Positions 1-9,561 of a DNA stretch of 64,000 nt are shown piece by piece; position 1 is the stretch's first letter; every line of letters begins with the position of its first letter. Below the pieces are notes generated by a model, which was not told where the DNA came from, did not search any database, and saw only the letters and a program-made list of their open reading frames with translations. The stretch comes from JAFASC01 sp034669505 (GTDB lineage: Bacteria > Pseudomonadota > Alphaproteobacteria > Rhizobiales > Beijerinckiaceae), in contig JAXDNJ010000023.1 of assembly GCA_034669505.1 (NCBI GenBank), positions 7,386 through 71,385 of the forward strand. Reading direction: 5' to 3'. Both the position numbers and the translations under genes were made by a program.

Positions 1-151
1 GGTGAAAGCGCTCGTGCCGCGCTACCGCTACGACCAGCTGATGCGGCTCGGCTGGAAAGTCTTCCTGCCGATTTCGCTCTTCTATGTCGTGCTCGTCGCG
101 GCCGTGCTGCAGGCGACCGGCTGGGGCGCGGCCGCCCCGATCGGACACTGA
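1..151 (+). CDS. nuoH: NADH-quinone oxidoreductase subunit H, C-terminal end (partial)
   Basis: The window opens inside this gene; only the last 49 codons (from base 2) are present. The residues include RYDQLMRLGWKVFLP followed by a hydrophobic segment, which is the conserved end of NuoH, the subunit at the junction of the membrane arm and the quinone site of complex I. The stop at 149-151 lies one base before the nuoI start, so the two are transcribed together. The gene continues upstream outside the window. Confidence 0.93.
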   Translation, partial: VKALVPRYRYDQLMRLGWKVFLPISLFYVVLVAAVLQATGWGAAAPIGH

Positions 152-152
152 G

Positions 153-641
153 ATGAGACTCGATCAAGCCGCCAAGGCGCTTTTCCTACGCGAACTCGTG
201 AGCGGGCTCTTTCTCACGTTCAAATACTTCTTCAAGCCGAAGCTCACGCTGAACTATCCGCACGAGAAGAACCCGATTTCGCCGCGCTTCCGCGGCGAGC
301 ATGCGCTGCGCCGCTACCCCAATGGCGAAGAGCGCTGCATCGCCTGCAAGCTCTGCGAGGCGATCTGCCCAGCGCAAGCAATCACGATTGAGGCCGGTCC
401 ACGCCGCAATGACGGTACCCGACGCACCACGCGCTACGACATCGACATGGTGAAATGCATCTATTGCGGCATGTGCCAGGAGGCCTGCCCGGTCGACGCG
501 ATCGTCGAGGGGCCGAACCAGGAATTCGCCGTGGAAACGCGCGAGGAACTCTACTACGACAAGGACAAATTGCTTGCGAACGGCGATCGTTGGGAGCGCG
601 AACTCGCGCGCAACATCGCGATGGATGCGCCGTACCGCTAA
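153..641 (+). CDS. nuoI: NADH-quinone oxidoreductase subunit I (8Fe ferredoxin-type)
   Basis: A 162-residue protein carrying two [4Fe-4S] motifs, CIACKLCEAICP and CIYCGMCQEACP, about 40 residues apart. These hold clusters N6a and N6b, which pass electrons through the peripheral arm of complex I towards the quinone site. The reading frame is open further upstream (to 84), but the ATG at 153 gives the usual family length and N-terminus (MRLDQAAKALF) and sits one base after the nuoH stop, so that start is preferred. The protein acts on the cytoplasmic face of the inner membrane. Confidence 0.95.
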   Translation: MRLDQAAKALFLRELVSGLFLTFKYFFKPKLTLNYPHEKNPISPRFRGEHALRRYPNGEERCIACKLCEAICPAQAITIEAGPRRNDGTRRTTRYDIDMVKCIYCGMCQEACPVDAIVEGPNQEFAVETREELYYDKDKLLANGDRWERELARNIAMDAPYR

Positions 642-691
642 GGAAGGAAACACCTCATCCCTAGGGGGCGCCGTCAGGCGCGTCTCGAAGG

Positions 692-1324
692 ATGGATTGG
701 AATAAGAAGCCGATGAATCTCGCCGCCGCCTTCTTCTATCTCTTCTCCGCGATCATGATTGCGTCGGCGTTCATTGTGATCGTCGCGCGCAATCCCGTCC
801 ATTCCGTGCTGTTCCTCATCCTCGCCTTCGTCAACGCGGCGGGCCTGTTCATGATCGCCGGTGCCGAATTTTTGGCGATGATCCTCATCGTCGTCTATGT
901 CGGCGCGGTCGCGGTGCTGTTCCTCTTCGTCGTCATGATGCTCGACGTCGACTTTGCCGAGCTGAAGGAGGGCTTCCTTCAGTATCTCCCAATCGGCTCC
1001 TTGATCGGCATCGGCGTGCTCATCGAACTCGTGCTGATCGTCGGCGCCTGGGCGGTCGCGCCATCTTCGCCCGGCGCCTCCCCGACGGCTGTCGCACCTG
1101 ATATCTCGAACACCGCGGCGCTCGGCCAAATCCTCTACACGAAATATTTCTACCTTTTCCAGGCCGCCGGCCTTGTCCTGCTCACCGCGATGATCGGCGC
1201 GATCGTGCTGACGCTGCGCCATAAGCCTGATGTGAAGCGCCAGGTGATCGCGGATCAGAATGCGCGCACGCCGGCGGAGGTCACGCTCAGGAAGGTTCCC
1301 TCGCGCGCCGGATTGCAGGGGTGA
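692..1324 (+). CDS. nuoJ: NADH-quinone oxidoreductase subunit J
   Basis: A 210-residue membrane protein with about five hydrophobic segments; the stretch LIVVYVGAVAVLFLFVVMML is typical of NuoJ. It is part of the proton-pumping membrane arm of complex I. It follows nuoI after about 50 bases and its stop codon lies a few bases before the nuoK start. The N-terminal MDWNKKP precedes the first membrane segment; a second Met at residue 8 is a possible alternative start. The C-terminus is a short polar cytoplasmic tail. Confidence 0.94.
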   Translation: MDWNKKPMNLAAAFFYLFSAIMIASAFIVIVARNPVHSVLFLILAFVNAAGLFMIAGAEFLAMILIVVYVGAVAVLFLFVVMMLDVDFAELKEGFLQYLPIGSLIGIGVLIELVLIVGAWAVAPSSPGASPTAVAPDISNTAALGQILYTKYFYLFQAAGLVLLTAMIGAIVLTLRHKPDVKRQVIADQNARTPAEVTLRKVPSRAGLQG

Positions 1325-1326
1325 AC

Positions 1327-1635
1327 ATGGCTGTCGGTCTCACCCAATATCTGGTCGTCGCCGCGATCCTGTTCACGATCGGCATCGCCGGCATCATTTT
1401 GAACCGCAAGAACATCATCGTCATCCTGATGTCGGTCGAGCTGATCCTGCTCTCCGTCAACATCAATTTCGTCGCGTTTTCCGCCTACCATTCTGATCTC
1501 ACCGGCCAGGTCTTCGCCCTGTTCGTGCTGACCGTCGCCGCGGCCGAGGCGGCGATCGGCCTTGCCGTTCTCGTCACCTATTATCGCAATCGCGGCTCGA
1601 TCGCGGTCGAAGACATCAATGCGATGAAGGGCTGA
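1327..1635 (+). CDS. nuoK: NADH-quinone oxidoreductase subunit K
   Basis: A 102-residue protein with three membrane segments, homologous to MrpC-type antiporter subunits. It has the family sequence NRKNIIVILMSVELILLSVN, with the conserved membrane Glu that takes part in proton translocation. The ATG at 1327 is chosen because it gives the usual length of about 102 residues and has a purine-rich stretch just upstream; a GTG at 1321 in frame would add two residues and overlap the nuoJ stop. Confidence 0.94.
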   Translation: MAVGLTQYLVVAAILFTIGIAGIILNRKNIIVILMSVELILLSVNINFVAFSAYHSDLTGQVFALFVLTVAAAEAAIGLAVLVTYYRNRGSIAVEDINAMKG

Positions 1636-1640
1636 CCCTA

Positions 1641-3701
1641 GTGATCGTCGCAATCGTCTTCCTGCCGCTTCTCGGTTTCCTCATTGCCGGACTGTTCGGC
1701 CGCTTCATCGGCGCGCGTCCGAGCGAAGTCGTCACGACCAGCCTGCTCTTCGTCGCGCTCCTCTTCTCATGGATCATCTTCGCGCAGGTTGGCTTCGGCA
1801 CGGCCGAGACGAGCGTGCCGGTTCTCGGCAATTGGTTCACTTCGGGCACGCTCAAAGTCGATTGGGCGCTGCGCGTCGACACGCTCACCGCCGTGATGCT
1901 CGTCGTCGTCACGACGGTGTCCGCGCTCGTGCATCTCTATTCCATCGGCTACATGCACGAGGATTCCTCGCGCCCGCGCTTCTTCGCATTCCTGTCGCTG
2001 TTCACCTTCGCCATGCTCATGCTAGTGACGGCCGATAATCTCGTGCAGATGTTCTTCGGCTGGGAAGGCGTCGGCCTCGCGAGCTATCTGCTCATTGGCT
2101 TCTGGTACGAGAAGCCCTCCGCGAACGCCGCGGCGATCAAAGCCTTTGTCGTCAACCGCGTCGGCGATTTCGGCTTCGCCCTCGGCATTTTTCTCGTTTT
2201 TGTGCTGACAAACTCCGTCGCCTTCGAGACGGTCTTTGCCGCCGCGCCGGGTCTCGCGGGTAAGCAGATCCACGTCTTCGGGATGAATGCCGACGCGATG
2301 ACGATCACCTGCCTGCTCCTCTTCATGGGAGCGATGGGCAAATCGGCGCAATTCCTCTTGCACACATGGTTGCCTGACGCGATGGAGGGCCCGACGCCGG
2401 TCTCGGCCCTGATCCATGCCGCGACCATGGTCACTGCCGGCGTGTTCATGGTGGCGCGGCTCTCGCCGCTCTTCGAGCAGGCGCCGGCGGCGCTTGCCTT
2501 CGTCACCTTCATCGGTGCGACGACCGCGTTCTTTGCCGCGACCGTCGGCCTCGTGCAGAACGACATCAAACGGGTCATCGCTTACTCGACCTGCTCGCAG
2601 CTCGGCTACATGTTCGTCGGCATCGGCGTCGGCGGTTATTCGCTCGGCATTTTCCACCTGTTCACGCACGCTTTCTTCAAGGCGTTGCTCTTCCTCGGCG
2701 CCGGGTCGGTCATCCACGCCATGCATCACGAGCAGGACATGCGCCGCATGGGCGGTCTTCGCAAAGACATCCCGATCACCTTCTGGGCGATGATCGTCGG
2801 CACGATCTCGCTGACCGGCTTCCCGCTGACGGCAGGCAATTTCTCGAAGGACGCGATCATCGATGCGGCCTTTGCCGCGGGCGCGCATCAATCAACGGCT
2901 GTCTACGCCTTCATCCTGACGACGATCGCCGTCGCCTTCACCTCGTTTTATTCCTGGCGGCTGATCTTCATGACCTTCTTCGGCGAGCGCCATCTCGCGC
3001 CGGCCGGTCACGACGCGCCGAGCGCGGAGACCAGCGACGCGGCGCAGCGCCACGACGAAGGCAAGAGCGCCCGCGCCGAGGACCCGCATAGCGCGCACGC
3101 GCATGATGACCACGGACACGAAGCGCACGACCACGTGCCGCACGAATCGCCTTGGGTGATGCTGATCCCGCTGATCGTGCTGTCGATCGGCGCACTCTTC
3201 GCCGGCCTGATCTTCGCCGCACCCTTCATTGGGCACGACTACGAACATTTCTGGAAGGGCTCGCTCTATCAGTCCCCTGACAATCACATCCTGCACGAGC
3301 TGCACGATGTCGGCTTAGTCGTCGAATATCTGCCGCTTTTGATGATGGCCGGCGGCGCGTTCGTCGCCTGGTATATGTACATCCGGGCGCCGGGCACCGC
3401 GGACGCGCTCGCCCGCGCTAATCCGCTGCTCTACCGCTTCCTGCTCAACAAATGGTACTTCGATGAGCTCTATGACCTCATCTTCGTGCGTCCGGCTTTC
3501 TGGATCGGGCGGCTGCTCTGGCGCGGTGGCGACGAGCGAGTCATAGATGGCTTCGGGCCTGACAATATCGCTGCGCGCGTTATTGACGTGACCAACCGGG
3601 TCGTTCGCCTGCAGACCGGATACGTCTATCACTACGCCTTCGCGATGCTCATCGGCGTTGCCGTGATCATCACGTGGTATCTCGTCGGAGGCGTGCGCTG
3701 A
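1641..3701 (+). CDS. nuoL: NADH-quinone oxidoreductase subunit L
   Basis: A 686-residue antiporter-like subunit at the distal end of the complex I membrane arm. The core contains FFGWEGVGLASYLLIGFW, HTWLPDAMEGPTPVSALIHA and LVQNDIKRVIAYSTCSQLGY, all hallmarks of NuoL. Between about residues 445 and 500 there is a His- and Asp-rich loop (HAHDDHGHEAHDHVPHES), a feature seen in alphaproteobacterial NuoL. The start is GTG at 1641, five bases after the nuoK stop; the stop shares one base with the nuoM ATG, indicating translational coupling. Confidence 0.95.
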   Translation: MIVAIVFLPLLGFLIAGLFGRFIGARPSEVVTTSLLFVALLFSWIIFAQVGFGTAETSVPVLGNWFTSGTLKVDWALRVDTLTAVMLVVVTTVSALVHLYSIGYMHEDSSRPRFFAFLSLFTFAMLMLVTADNLVQMFFGWEGVGLASYLLIGFWYEKPSANAAAIKAFVVNRVGDFGFALGIFLVFVLTNSVAFETVFAAAPGLAGKQIHVFGMNADAMTITCLLLFMGAMGKSAQFLLHTWLPDAMEGPTPVSALIHAATMVTAGVFMVARLSPLFEQAPAALAFVTFIGATTAFFAATVGLVQNDIKRVIAYSTCSQLGYMFVGIGVGGYSLGIFHLFTHAFFKALLFLGAGSVIHAMHHEQDMRRMGGLRKDIPITFWAMIVGTISLTGFPLTAGNFSKDAIIDAAFAAGAHQSTAVYAFILTTIAVAFTSFYSWRLIFMTFFGERHLAPAGHDAPSAETSDAAQRHDEGKSARAEDPHSAHAHDDHGHEAHDHVPHESPWVMLIPLIVLSIGALFAGLIFAAPFIGHDYEHFWKGSLYQSPDNHILHELHDVGLVVEYLPLLMMAGGAFVAWYMYIRAPGTADALARANPLLYRFLLNKWYFDELYDLIFVRPAFWIGRLLWRGGDERVIDGFGPDNIAARVIDVTNRVVRLQTGYVYHYAFAMLIGVAVIITWYLVGGVR

Positions 3702-5224
3702 TGTTCGGCTTCGGCATTCTGTCAGGAATTGTTTTCCTGCCGCTGGTCGGTGTGGCCTTCATCCTGACGCTGCGCGGCGACGACGAGGCGACGCTGCGCA
3801 ACGCCCGCTGGGCGGCGTTGTCGACAACGATCATCGTCTTCCTGCTGTCGCTTTATGCTTGGGCGCGCTTCGATCCCTCGAGCGCGGCGTTCCAGCTCGT
3901 CGAGGAGAAGAACTGGTTTGGCGCCGGGCTCATCTACAAGCTCGGCGTCGACGGTATGTCGCTGCCCTTCGTGATCCTGACGACATTCCTGATGCCGTTC
4001 TGCATTCTCGCCTCGTGGGACTCGATCACCTATCGCGTCAAGGAGTACATGATCGCCTTCCTCGTGCTCGAGACGCTGATGATCGGCGTCTTCTGCGCGC
4101 TCGATCTCGTGCTTTTCTATCTCTTCTTCGAGGGCGGCCTTATCCCGATGTTCCTGATCATCGGGGTGTGGGGCGGCAAGCGGCGCATCTATGCGAGCTT
4201 CAAGTTCTTTCTCTTTACGCTGCTCGGTTCGTTGCTCATGCTTGTCGCCATCATGGCGATGTATGTGCAGGCGGGAACGACCGACATTACGGTGCTGCTG
4301 CACACGAATTTCCCGGTGACGATGCAGAAATGGCTGTGGTTTGCCTTCTTCGCATCCTTCGCGGTGAAGATGCCGATGTGGCCGGTCCACACCTGGCTCC
4401 CCGATGCGCATGTCGAGGCGCCGACCGCGGGCTCGGTTGTCCTTGCCGCCATCCTCCTCAAGATGGGCGGATACGGATTCATACGGTTCTCGCTGCCGAT
4501 GTTCCCGGACGCGTCGGCGTACTTCGCGCCGCTCATTTACGCGCTGTCGATCATCGCGATCATCTATACGTCGCTCGTGGCCCTCGTGCAGGAGGATATG
4601 AAAAAGCTCATCGCCTATTCCTCCGTCGCACATATGGGCTTTGTCACGATGGGCCTTTTCACGATGACGCAGCAGGGCGTGCAGGGCGCAATCTTCCTCA
4701 TGATCTCGCACGGGCTCGTCTCCGGCGCGCTCTTTCTTTGCGTCGGCGTCGTCTATGACCGCATGCACACCCGCGAAATCTCCGCCTATGGCGGCCTCGT
4801 GCAACGCATGCCGCTTTATGCCGTGGCTTTCATGATCTTTACGCTGGCGAATGTCGGCTTGCCCGGCACATCCGGTTTCGTCGGTGAGTTTCTGACGCTG
4901 GTCGGCGCGTTCCAAGCAAATACGTGGGTTGCATTTTTTGCGACGATCGGCGTGATCCTCTCCGCATGCTATGCGCTCTATCTCTATCGCCGCATCATCT
5001 TCGGGGTGATCGAGAAGCCGAGCCTGCAGGGCATTCTCGACCTGTCCCCGCGGGAGATCGCGATCCTCGCCCCGCTCGTTATCCTCACGATCTATTACGG
5101 TGTGCGTCCGCAGCCGGTCCTCGATCCAACCGCCGCACCCGTCGAGCAGCTCGTCAAGAATTTCGAAGCGGCGCTGTCGCGAACGAAGACCGCGGCGCTT
5201 CCAGCGGATCAGGCCCGGCGATGA
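3701..5224 (+). CDS. nuoM: NADH-quinone oxidoreductase subunit M
   Basis: A 507-residue antiporter-like subunit of the complex I proton-pumping arm, with about 14 membrane segments. It has FEGGLIPMFLIIGVWGG, MWPVHTWLPDAHVEAPTAGS and LVQEDMKKLIAYSSVAHMGF, the family signatures with the conserved channel Lys and Glu residues. The ATG at 3701 overlaps the nuoL stop by one base. The reading frame is open a little further upstream, but the extra residues lie inside nuoL. The C-terminus overlaps the nuoN start by four bases. Confidence 0.95.
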   Translation: MFGFGILSGIVFLPLVGVAFILTLRGDDEATLRNARWAALSTTIIVFLLSLYAWARFDPSSAAFQLVEEKNWFGAGLIYKLGVDGMSLPFVILTTFLMPFCILASWDSITYRVKEYMIAFLVLETLMIGVFCALDLVLFYLFFEGGLIPMFLIIGVWGGKRRIYASFKFFLFTLLGSLLMLVAIMAMYVQAGTTDITVLLHTNFPVTMQKWLWFAFFASFAVKMPMWPVHTWLPDAHVEAPTAGSVVLAAILLKMGGYGFIRFSLPMFPDASAYFAPLIYALSIIAIIYTSLVALVQEDMKKLIAYSSVAHMGFVTMGLFTMTQQGVQGAIFLMISHGLVSGALFLCVGVVYDRMHTREISAYGGLVQRMPLYAVAFMIFTLANVGLPGTSGFVGEFLTLVGAFQANTWVAFFATIGVILSACYALYLYRRIIFGVIEKPSLQGILDLSPREIAILAPLVILTIYYGVRPQPVLDPTAAPVEQLVKNFEAALSRTKTAALPADQARR

Positions 5225-6654
5225 GTGCCTTTTCCTTCGTTCTCGCCCACGCCTTTCCCGAGTTTCTGCTCGCGATTGGCGCGCTTGTGCTGATCATGGT
5301 CGGCGCCATCCGCGGCGAGCGCTCAGGCTGGCTGGTGACGGAACTCGCCGTCGGGCTCCTCGCGCTGGCCATCGTCGCCACTCTGCTTTCGTCGAAAGCG
5401 TCTGCGGAGCTTTTCGATGGCGCCTTCATCGACGATCGCTTCGCGCGGTTCATGAAAATCCTGGCGCTGCTCGGCTCGCTGGTCACGCTGATCATGTCGC
5501 AGGATTACATGCGCCGCGCCGGGCTTGAGCAGTTCGAGTTTCCCGTGCTCGTCATCTTGTCGACGATCGGCATGCAGGTGCTGATCTCGGCCAACAGCCT
5601 GATCGCGCTTTATCTCGGCCTCGAATTGATGTCGCTGGCGCTTTACGTCGTTGCCGCCTTCAATCGCGACGACATGCGAGCCTCGGAAGCCGGGCTGAAA
5701 TATTTCGTGCTCGGCGCGCTTTCGTCGGGAATGATGCTTTACGGCGCCTCGCTGCTCTATGGCTTTGCGGGCACTGTCACCTTCCCCGGAATCGCCGCCG
5801 CCGTTACCGCGGCGCCCTCGACGGGCGTGATCTTCGGCCTCGTCTTCCTCATGGTTGGTCTCGCCTTCAAAATGTCGACCGTGCCGTTCCACATGTGGAC
5901 CCCCGATGTCTATGAAGGTGCGCCGACGCCGGTGACCGCCTTTTTCGCCGCGGCACCGAAAGTGGCGGCGGTCGCGGTCACCGTGCGCGTCATCATCACC
6001 GCCTTTCCGGCGATCACGACGCAATGGCAGCAGATCATCGTCTTTATCTCGATCATGTCGATGGCGCTCGGCTCGTTCGCGGCGATCGGTCAGGCGAACA
6101 TCAAGCGGCTAATGGCCTATTCCTCGATCGGCCATATGGGCTTCGCGTTGGTCGGCCTCGCCGCCGGCACGCCGGCCGGCGTGCAGGGCGTTATGCTTTA
6201 CATGGCGATTTACGTGCTGATGATTCTCGGCACGTTCGCCGCGATCCTGTCGATGCGCGTCAACGGCAAATATATCGAGAACGTCGCCGACCTCTCCGGC
6301 CTTGCGAGCACGCGGCCGTTGATGGCGTTCTTTCTGGCGATGCTGATGTTCTCGCTCGCCGGCATTCCGCCGCTCGCCGGCTTTTTCGCGAAATGGTATG
6401 TGTTCCTCGCCGCTGTGCAGGCGAAACTCTATGTGCTTGCGGTGATCGGTGTCGTCACCAGCGCCGTTGCCGCATATTATTATCTCCGCATCGTCAAGAT
6501 CATGTATTTCGACGAAGCGGCCGCGCCTTTCGATCGCGCCGCCCCCGCGGTGCAGGGGGTGCTCGCGGTCTCGACGATTCTCATGCTGGTCTTCTGGATA
6601 TATCCGTCACCCGTTGTCGAGGCCGCGACCTCGGCCGCGCAGTCGCTGTTCTAA
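5221..6654 (+). CDS. nuoN: NADH-quinone oxidoreductase subunit N
   Basis: A 477-residue antiporter-like membrane subunit, the last gene of the nuo operon. It contains LYLGLELMSLALYVVAAFNR, FHMWTPDVYEGAPTPVTAFF and IGQANIKRLMAYSSIGHMGF, the usual NuoN signatures. The start is the ATG of an ATGA overlap with the nuoM stop. The frame is open about 99 codons further upstream, but that part lies inside nuoM and does not resemble the family. birA follows five bases after the stop and is probably on the same transcript. Confidence 0.95.
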   Translation: MSAFSFVLAHAFPEFLLAIGALVLIMVGAIRGERSGWLVTELAVGLLALAIVATLLSSKASAELFDGAFIDDRFARFMKILALLGSLVTLIMSQDYMRRAGLEQFEFPVLVILSTIGMQVLISANSLIALYLGLELMSLALYVVAAFNRDDMRASEAGLKYFVLGALSSGMMLYGASLLYGFAGTVTFPGIAAAVTAAPSTGVIFGLVFLMVGLAFKMSTVPFHMWTPDVYEGAPTPVTAFFAAAPKVAAVAVTVRVIITAFPAITTQWQQIIVFISIMSMALGSFAAIGQANIKRLMAYSSIGHMGFALVGLAAGTPAGVQGVMLYMAIYVLMILGTFAAILSMRVNGKYIENVADLSGLASTRPLMAFFLAMLMFSLAGIPPLAGFFAKWYVFLAAVQAKLYVLAVIGVVTSAVAAYYYLRIVKIMYFDEAAAPFDRAAPAVQGVLAVSTILMLVFWIYPSPVVEAATSAAQSLF

Positions 6655-6659
6655 GCGCC

Positions 6660-7451
6660 GTGGACCTCGGCGCATCGGCCAAAGCCGCCTCATACCGCCT
6701 CATCGTTCGTGACAGCCTCGGCTCGACGAACGAAGAAGCGATGCGCCTTGCGCGCGATGGCGATCCGGGCCGGCTGTGGCTCGTCGCGCGCGAGCAGTTG
6801 CAGGGCAGGGGACGCCGCGGGCGCACTTGGTCCTCGCCGCGGGGAAATCTCTACGCCTCGCTATTGTTAATCGACCCTGCGCGACCGGAACGTCTGCCGG
6901 AATTGGGCTTTGTCGCCGGCGTCGCGCTTGTTGGTGCGTTGCGCGAAATCCTCGGTGAGGACCGGCGTCTCGGCCTCAAATGGCCGAACGACATTTTGTT
7001 CGACGGCGCAAAACTCTCTGGCATTCTTCTCGAAAGCTCGCTTCTTTCAAGCGGGCGCACCGCCTGCGTTGCAGGGTTTGGTGTCAACTGCCGCTCCCAT
7101 CCCCCAACCCTGCCATACGCAGCGACCGATCTCGCCTCGATCGGCACCGTCCTCGATGCACCCGAAGATGTGCTGCCGCGGCTGAGCGACGCAATGGCGA
7201 GATCGCTGGAAGCATGGGCGAGAGGTGCCGGCTTCGCAGAGATTCGCCTGCGCTGGCTGAAGAACGCGCTTGGTGTCGGCGAGCCGATCCGCGTTGCGCT
7301 CGGCACCACCACGCTCTCCGGTGTCTTCGAAACCATCGATTCTCGCGGCCGGCTGCTCCTGCGCGACGGTGTAAACACGCGCCCCATCGAAGCAGGCGAC
7401 GTCTTCTTGCCGTCGCGATCGATGGCGGCGCACGGCGTAGCGCGCGCATGA
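6660..7451 (+). CDS. birA: Biotin--[acetyl-CoA-carboxylase] ligase
   Basis: A 263-residue enzyme that activates biotin with ATP and attaches it to the lysine of biotin carboxyl carrier proteins. The biotin/adenylate loop GRGRRGRTW is at residues 49-57 and KWPND at 107-111, followed by GAKLSGILLES with the conserved Lys. It lacks the N-terminal helix-turn-helix found in the repressor form, so it should be a ligase only. The chosen start is GTG at 6660, five bases after nuoN; there is no ATG near the family N-terminus. The frame is open far upstream inside nuoN, which is a shadow. Confidence 0.9.
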   Translation: MDLGASAKAASYRLIVRDSLGSTNEEAMRLARDGDPGRLWLVAREQLQGRGRRGRTWSSPRGNLYASLLLIDPARPERLPELGFVAGVALVGALREILGEDRRLGLKWPNDILFDGAKLSGILLESSLLSSGRTACVAGFGVNCRSHPPTLPYAATDLASIGTVLDAPEDVLPRLSDAMARSLEAWARGAGFAEIRLRWLKNALGVGEPIRVALGTTTLSGVFETIDSRGRLLLRDGVNTRPIEAGDVFLPSRSMAAHGVARA

Positions 7452-7470
7452 GCCGCGAGAGTCGCGTCAA

Positions 7471-9138
7471 GTGAACGGCACCGACGAGTTCGTCTTCGTC
7501 GCACTCGGCGGGCTCGGCGAGATCGGCATGAATGCGGCGCTGTACGGCTTCGGGCCGCCGCGCCGTCGCAAATGGATCATGGTCGATTGCGGCCTGACCT
7601 TCGCCGGACCCGATCTGCCGGGCGTCGATCTCATTTATCCCGACATTAGCTTCGTTGAGAAAATCCAGTCCGATCTCCTCGCGCTCATCATCACGCATGC
7701 GCATGAGGACCATGTCGGCGCGATCGCGGCGCTCTGGCCGGGTTTGCGCTGCCCGCTTTATGCGACGCCTTTCGCTGCCGGCCTTCTCCAAGCGCGCCGC
7801 CTCTCCGAGCCCGGCGCGCCTGATGTGCAGATCAATATCGTCGCGCAGGGCGGCCGGATCGAGCTCGGGCCGTTCGGCATCGAGTTTGTCGCCGTCGCGC
7901 ATTCGATTCCCGAGAGCTGCGCGCTCGCGATCCGCACGCAAGCGGGGCTCGCGGTCCATAGCGGCGATTGGAAGCTCGATGCAGCGCCGGGTGTCGGCCA
8001 CCCGACAGACGAAGCGCGCCTGCGTCAGCTCGGCGAGCAGGGCGTGCTCGCGCTTATCTGCGACTCGACCAACATTATCCGCGAGGGCGAGAGCCCGTCG
8101 GAGGGTGAAGTCGCGCAAACGCTGCGGGCGCTGATTACCGGTGCACCCGCGCGCGTGGTCGTCACCGCCTTTGCCTCGAACGTCGCCCGCATTCGCGCCG
8201 TAGCGGAGGCTGCGATGGCGGCTGGCCGCGAAGTTGTCGTCGCCGGCCGCTCCATGTCGCGCACGATCGATGTCGCGCGCGAGACCGGCTATCTCGATGG
8301 GCTCCCCGATTTCTTCTCGCTCGAACGCTATCCGACCCTCTCCCGCGATCGGACCGTCGTGCTCGCGACCGGCAGCCAGGGCGAGCCGCGTGCCGCGATG
8401 GGCCGCATCGCCGAGGGCGAGCATCCGGTCATCGCGCTCGCCTCGGGCGACCGCGTCATCTTCTCGTCGCGCACCATTCCGGGCAACGAGCGCGAGGTGA
8501 ACCGCACCATCAACGGGCTGATCCTGCAGGGCATCGAGGTCATTACCGACCGCACGCATCTCGTTCATTGCTCCGGGCATCCCCGTCGCGGCGAGGTCGA
8601 GCGCCTCTACGGGTGGGTACGGCCGCACGCCGCGATTCCGGCCCATGGCGAGCCTCTGCATTTGTCCGAGCACGCCCGCGTGGCGCGGGCGCTTGGCGTT
8701 CCGCATGTCGTGCCCGCGCGCAATGGCGACATGGTGCTGCTTGGGCCAGGCGAGCCCGGCATCATCGACGAGATCGCGACCGGCCGGGTCGCCCAGGACG
8801 GGACCGTGCTGGTTGCGCTGAACGATCCTCTCTTCCAGGAGCGTCGCCGCCTCGCGTATGCCGGCGTGGTCAGCATCGCAGTGGCGCTCACGTCACGCGG
8901 CGAACTCGCTGGCGACCCCGACGTGCTCACCTCCGGCCTCCCGACGCGCCTGCGCGATGGCGCGGCGACTGACAAGCTCATCGACGAGACGATTTTCGCC
9001 ACACTCGATTCGCTGCCGCGGCAGCGCCGGCGCGATTTCGACGGCGTTTCCATTGCCGTCGAGCGCGCGGTACGATCCGCGCTGCAGGTCGCCTGGGGCA
9101 AGCGCCCGCAGGTGCATGTGCTCATCGTGCCGGTGTAG
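7471..9138 (+). CDS. rnj: Ribonuclease J
   Basis: A 555-residue metallo-beta-lactamase/beta-CASP ribonuclease. The metal site HAHEDH is at residues 76-81; further motifs are VHSGDWKLD, CDSTNIIREGESPSE and the late SGHPRRGEVERLYGWVRP. RNase J is a 5'-to-3' exonuclease and endonuclease in mRNA decay and rRNA maturation, and is usual in Rhizobiales. The start is GTG at 7471, 19 bases after birA. The stop lies nine bases before mce, and the gene order birA-rnj-mce is conserved in related genomes. Confidence 0.92.
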   Translation: MNGTDEFVFVALGGLGEIGMNAALYGFGPPRRRKWIMVDCGLTFAGPDLPGVDLIYPDISFVEKIQSDLLALIITHAHEDHVGAIAALWPGLRCPLYATPFAAGLLQARRLSEPGAPDVQINIVAQGGRIELGPFGIEFVAVAHSIPESCALAIRTQAGLAVHSGDWKLDAAPGVGHPTDEARLRQLGEQGVLALICDSTNIIREGESPSEGEVAQTLRALITGAPARVVVTAFASNVARIRAVAEAAMAAGREVVVAGRSMSRTIDVARETGYLDGLPDFFSLERYPTLSRDRTVVLATGSQGEPRAAMGRIAEGEHPVIALASGDRVIFSSRTIPGNEREVNRTINGLILQGIEVITDRTHLVHCSGHPRRGEVERLYGWVRPHAAIPAHGEPLHLSEHARVARALGVPHVVPARNGDMVLLGPGEPGIIDEIATGRVAQDGTVLVALNDPLFQERRRLAYAGVVSIAVALTSRGELAGDPDVLTSGLPTRLRDGAATDKLIDETIFATLDSLPRQRRRDFDGVSIAVERAVRSALQVAWGKRPQVHVLIVPV

Positions 9139-9147
9139 GAAGGAAAG

Positions 9148-9552
9148 ATGATCGGACGCCTCAACCATGTCGCCATTGCGGTCACCGATCTCGACCGCTC
9201 GACCGCACTTTACCGCGACACGCTTGGGGCGCGCGTCTCGGCGCCGCTGCCACAGCCGGAGCACGGCGTGACTGTGGTTTTCGTCGAGCTGCCGAACACC
9301 AAGATCGAGCTTCTAGAGCCGCTCGGCGACGATTCGCCGATTGCGAAATTCCTGGAGAGGAATAGCGACGGCGGCATGCATCACGTCTGCTACGAGGTGG
9401 AGGATATCCGCGCCGCGCGCGACAAGCTGAAGGCGAGCGGCGCGCGCGTGCTCGGCGGCGGCGAGCCGAAGATCGGCGCGCATGGCAAGCCCGTGCTGTT
9501 CCTGCATCCGAAGGATTTCGGCGGCACGCTGGTCGAGCTGGAGCAGGTCTGA
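9148..9552 (+). CDS. mce: Methylmalonyl-CoA epimerase
   Basis: A 134-residue protein of the glyoxalase/bleomycin-resistance fold, starting MIGRLNHVAIAVTDLD and containing GGMHHVCYEVEDI and a C-terminal GTLVELEQ; these carry the His and Glu metal ligands. It interconverts (2R)- and (2S)-methylmalonyl-CoA in propionyl-CoA breakdown, feeding B12-dependent methylmalonyl-CoA mutase. A good ribosome site (AGGAAAG) precedes the ATG. It sits in the birA-rnj-mce-DUF1467 block and is probably cotranscribed with it. Confidence 0.9.
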   Translation: MIGRLNHVAIAVTDLDRSTALYRDTLGARVSAPLPQPEHGVTVVFVELPNTKIELLEPLGDDSPIAKFLERNSDGGMHHVCYEVEDIRAARDKLKASGARVLGGGEPKIGAHGKPVLFLHPKDFGGTLVELEQV

Positions 9553-9561
9553 AGAGCTCTC

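Noticed and set aside
3722..4915. Minus-strand open frame of 397 codons
   Set aside because: It is antisense to nuoM and reads as a His/Arg/Asp-rich shadow without domains.
7084..8706. Minus-strand open frame of 540 codons
   Set aside because: It lies opposite birA and RNase J, both with intact motifs; its composition is that of a GC-rich shadow and nothing in it is recognisable.
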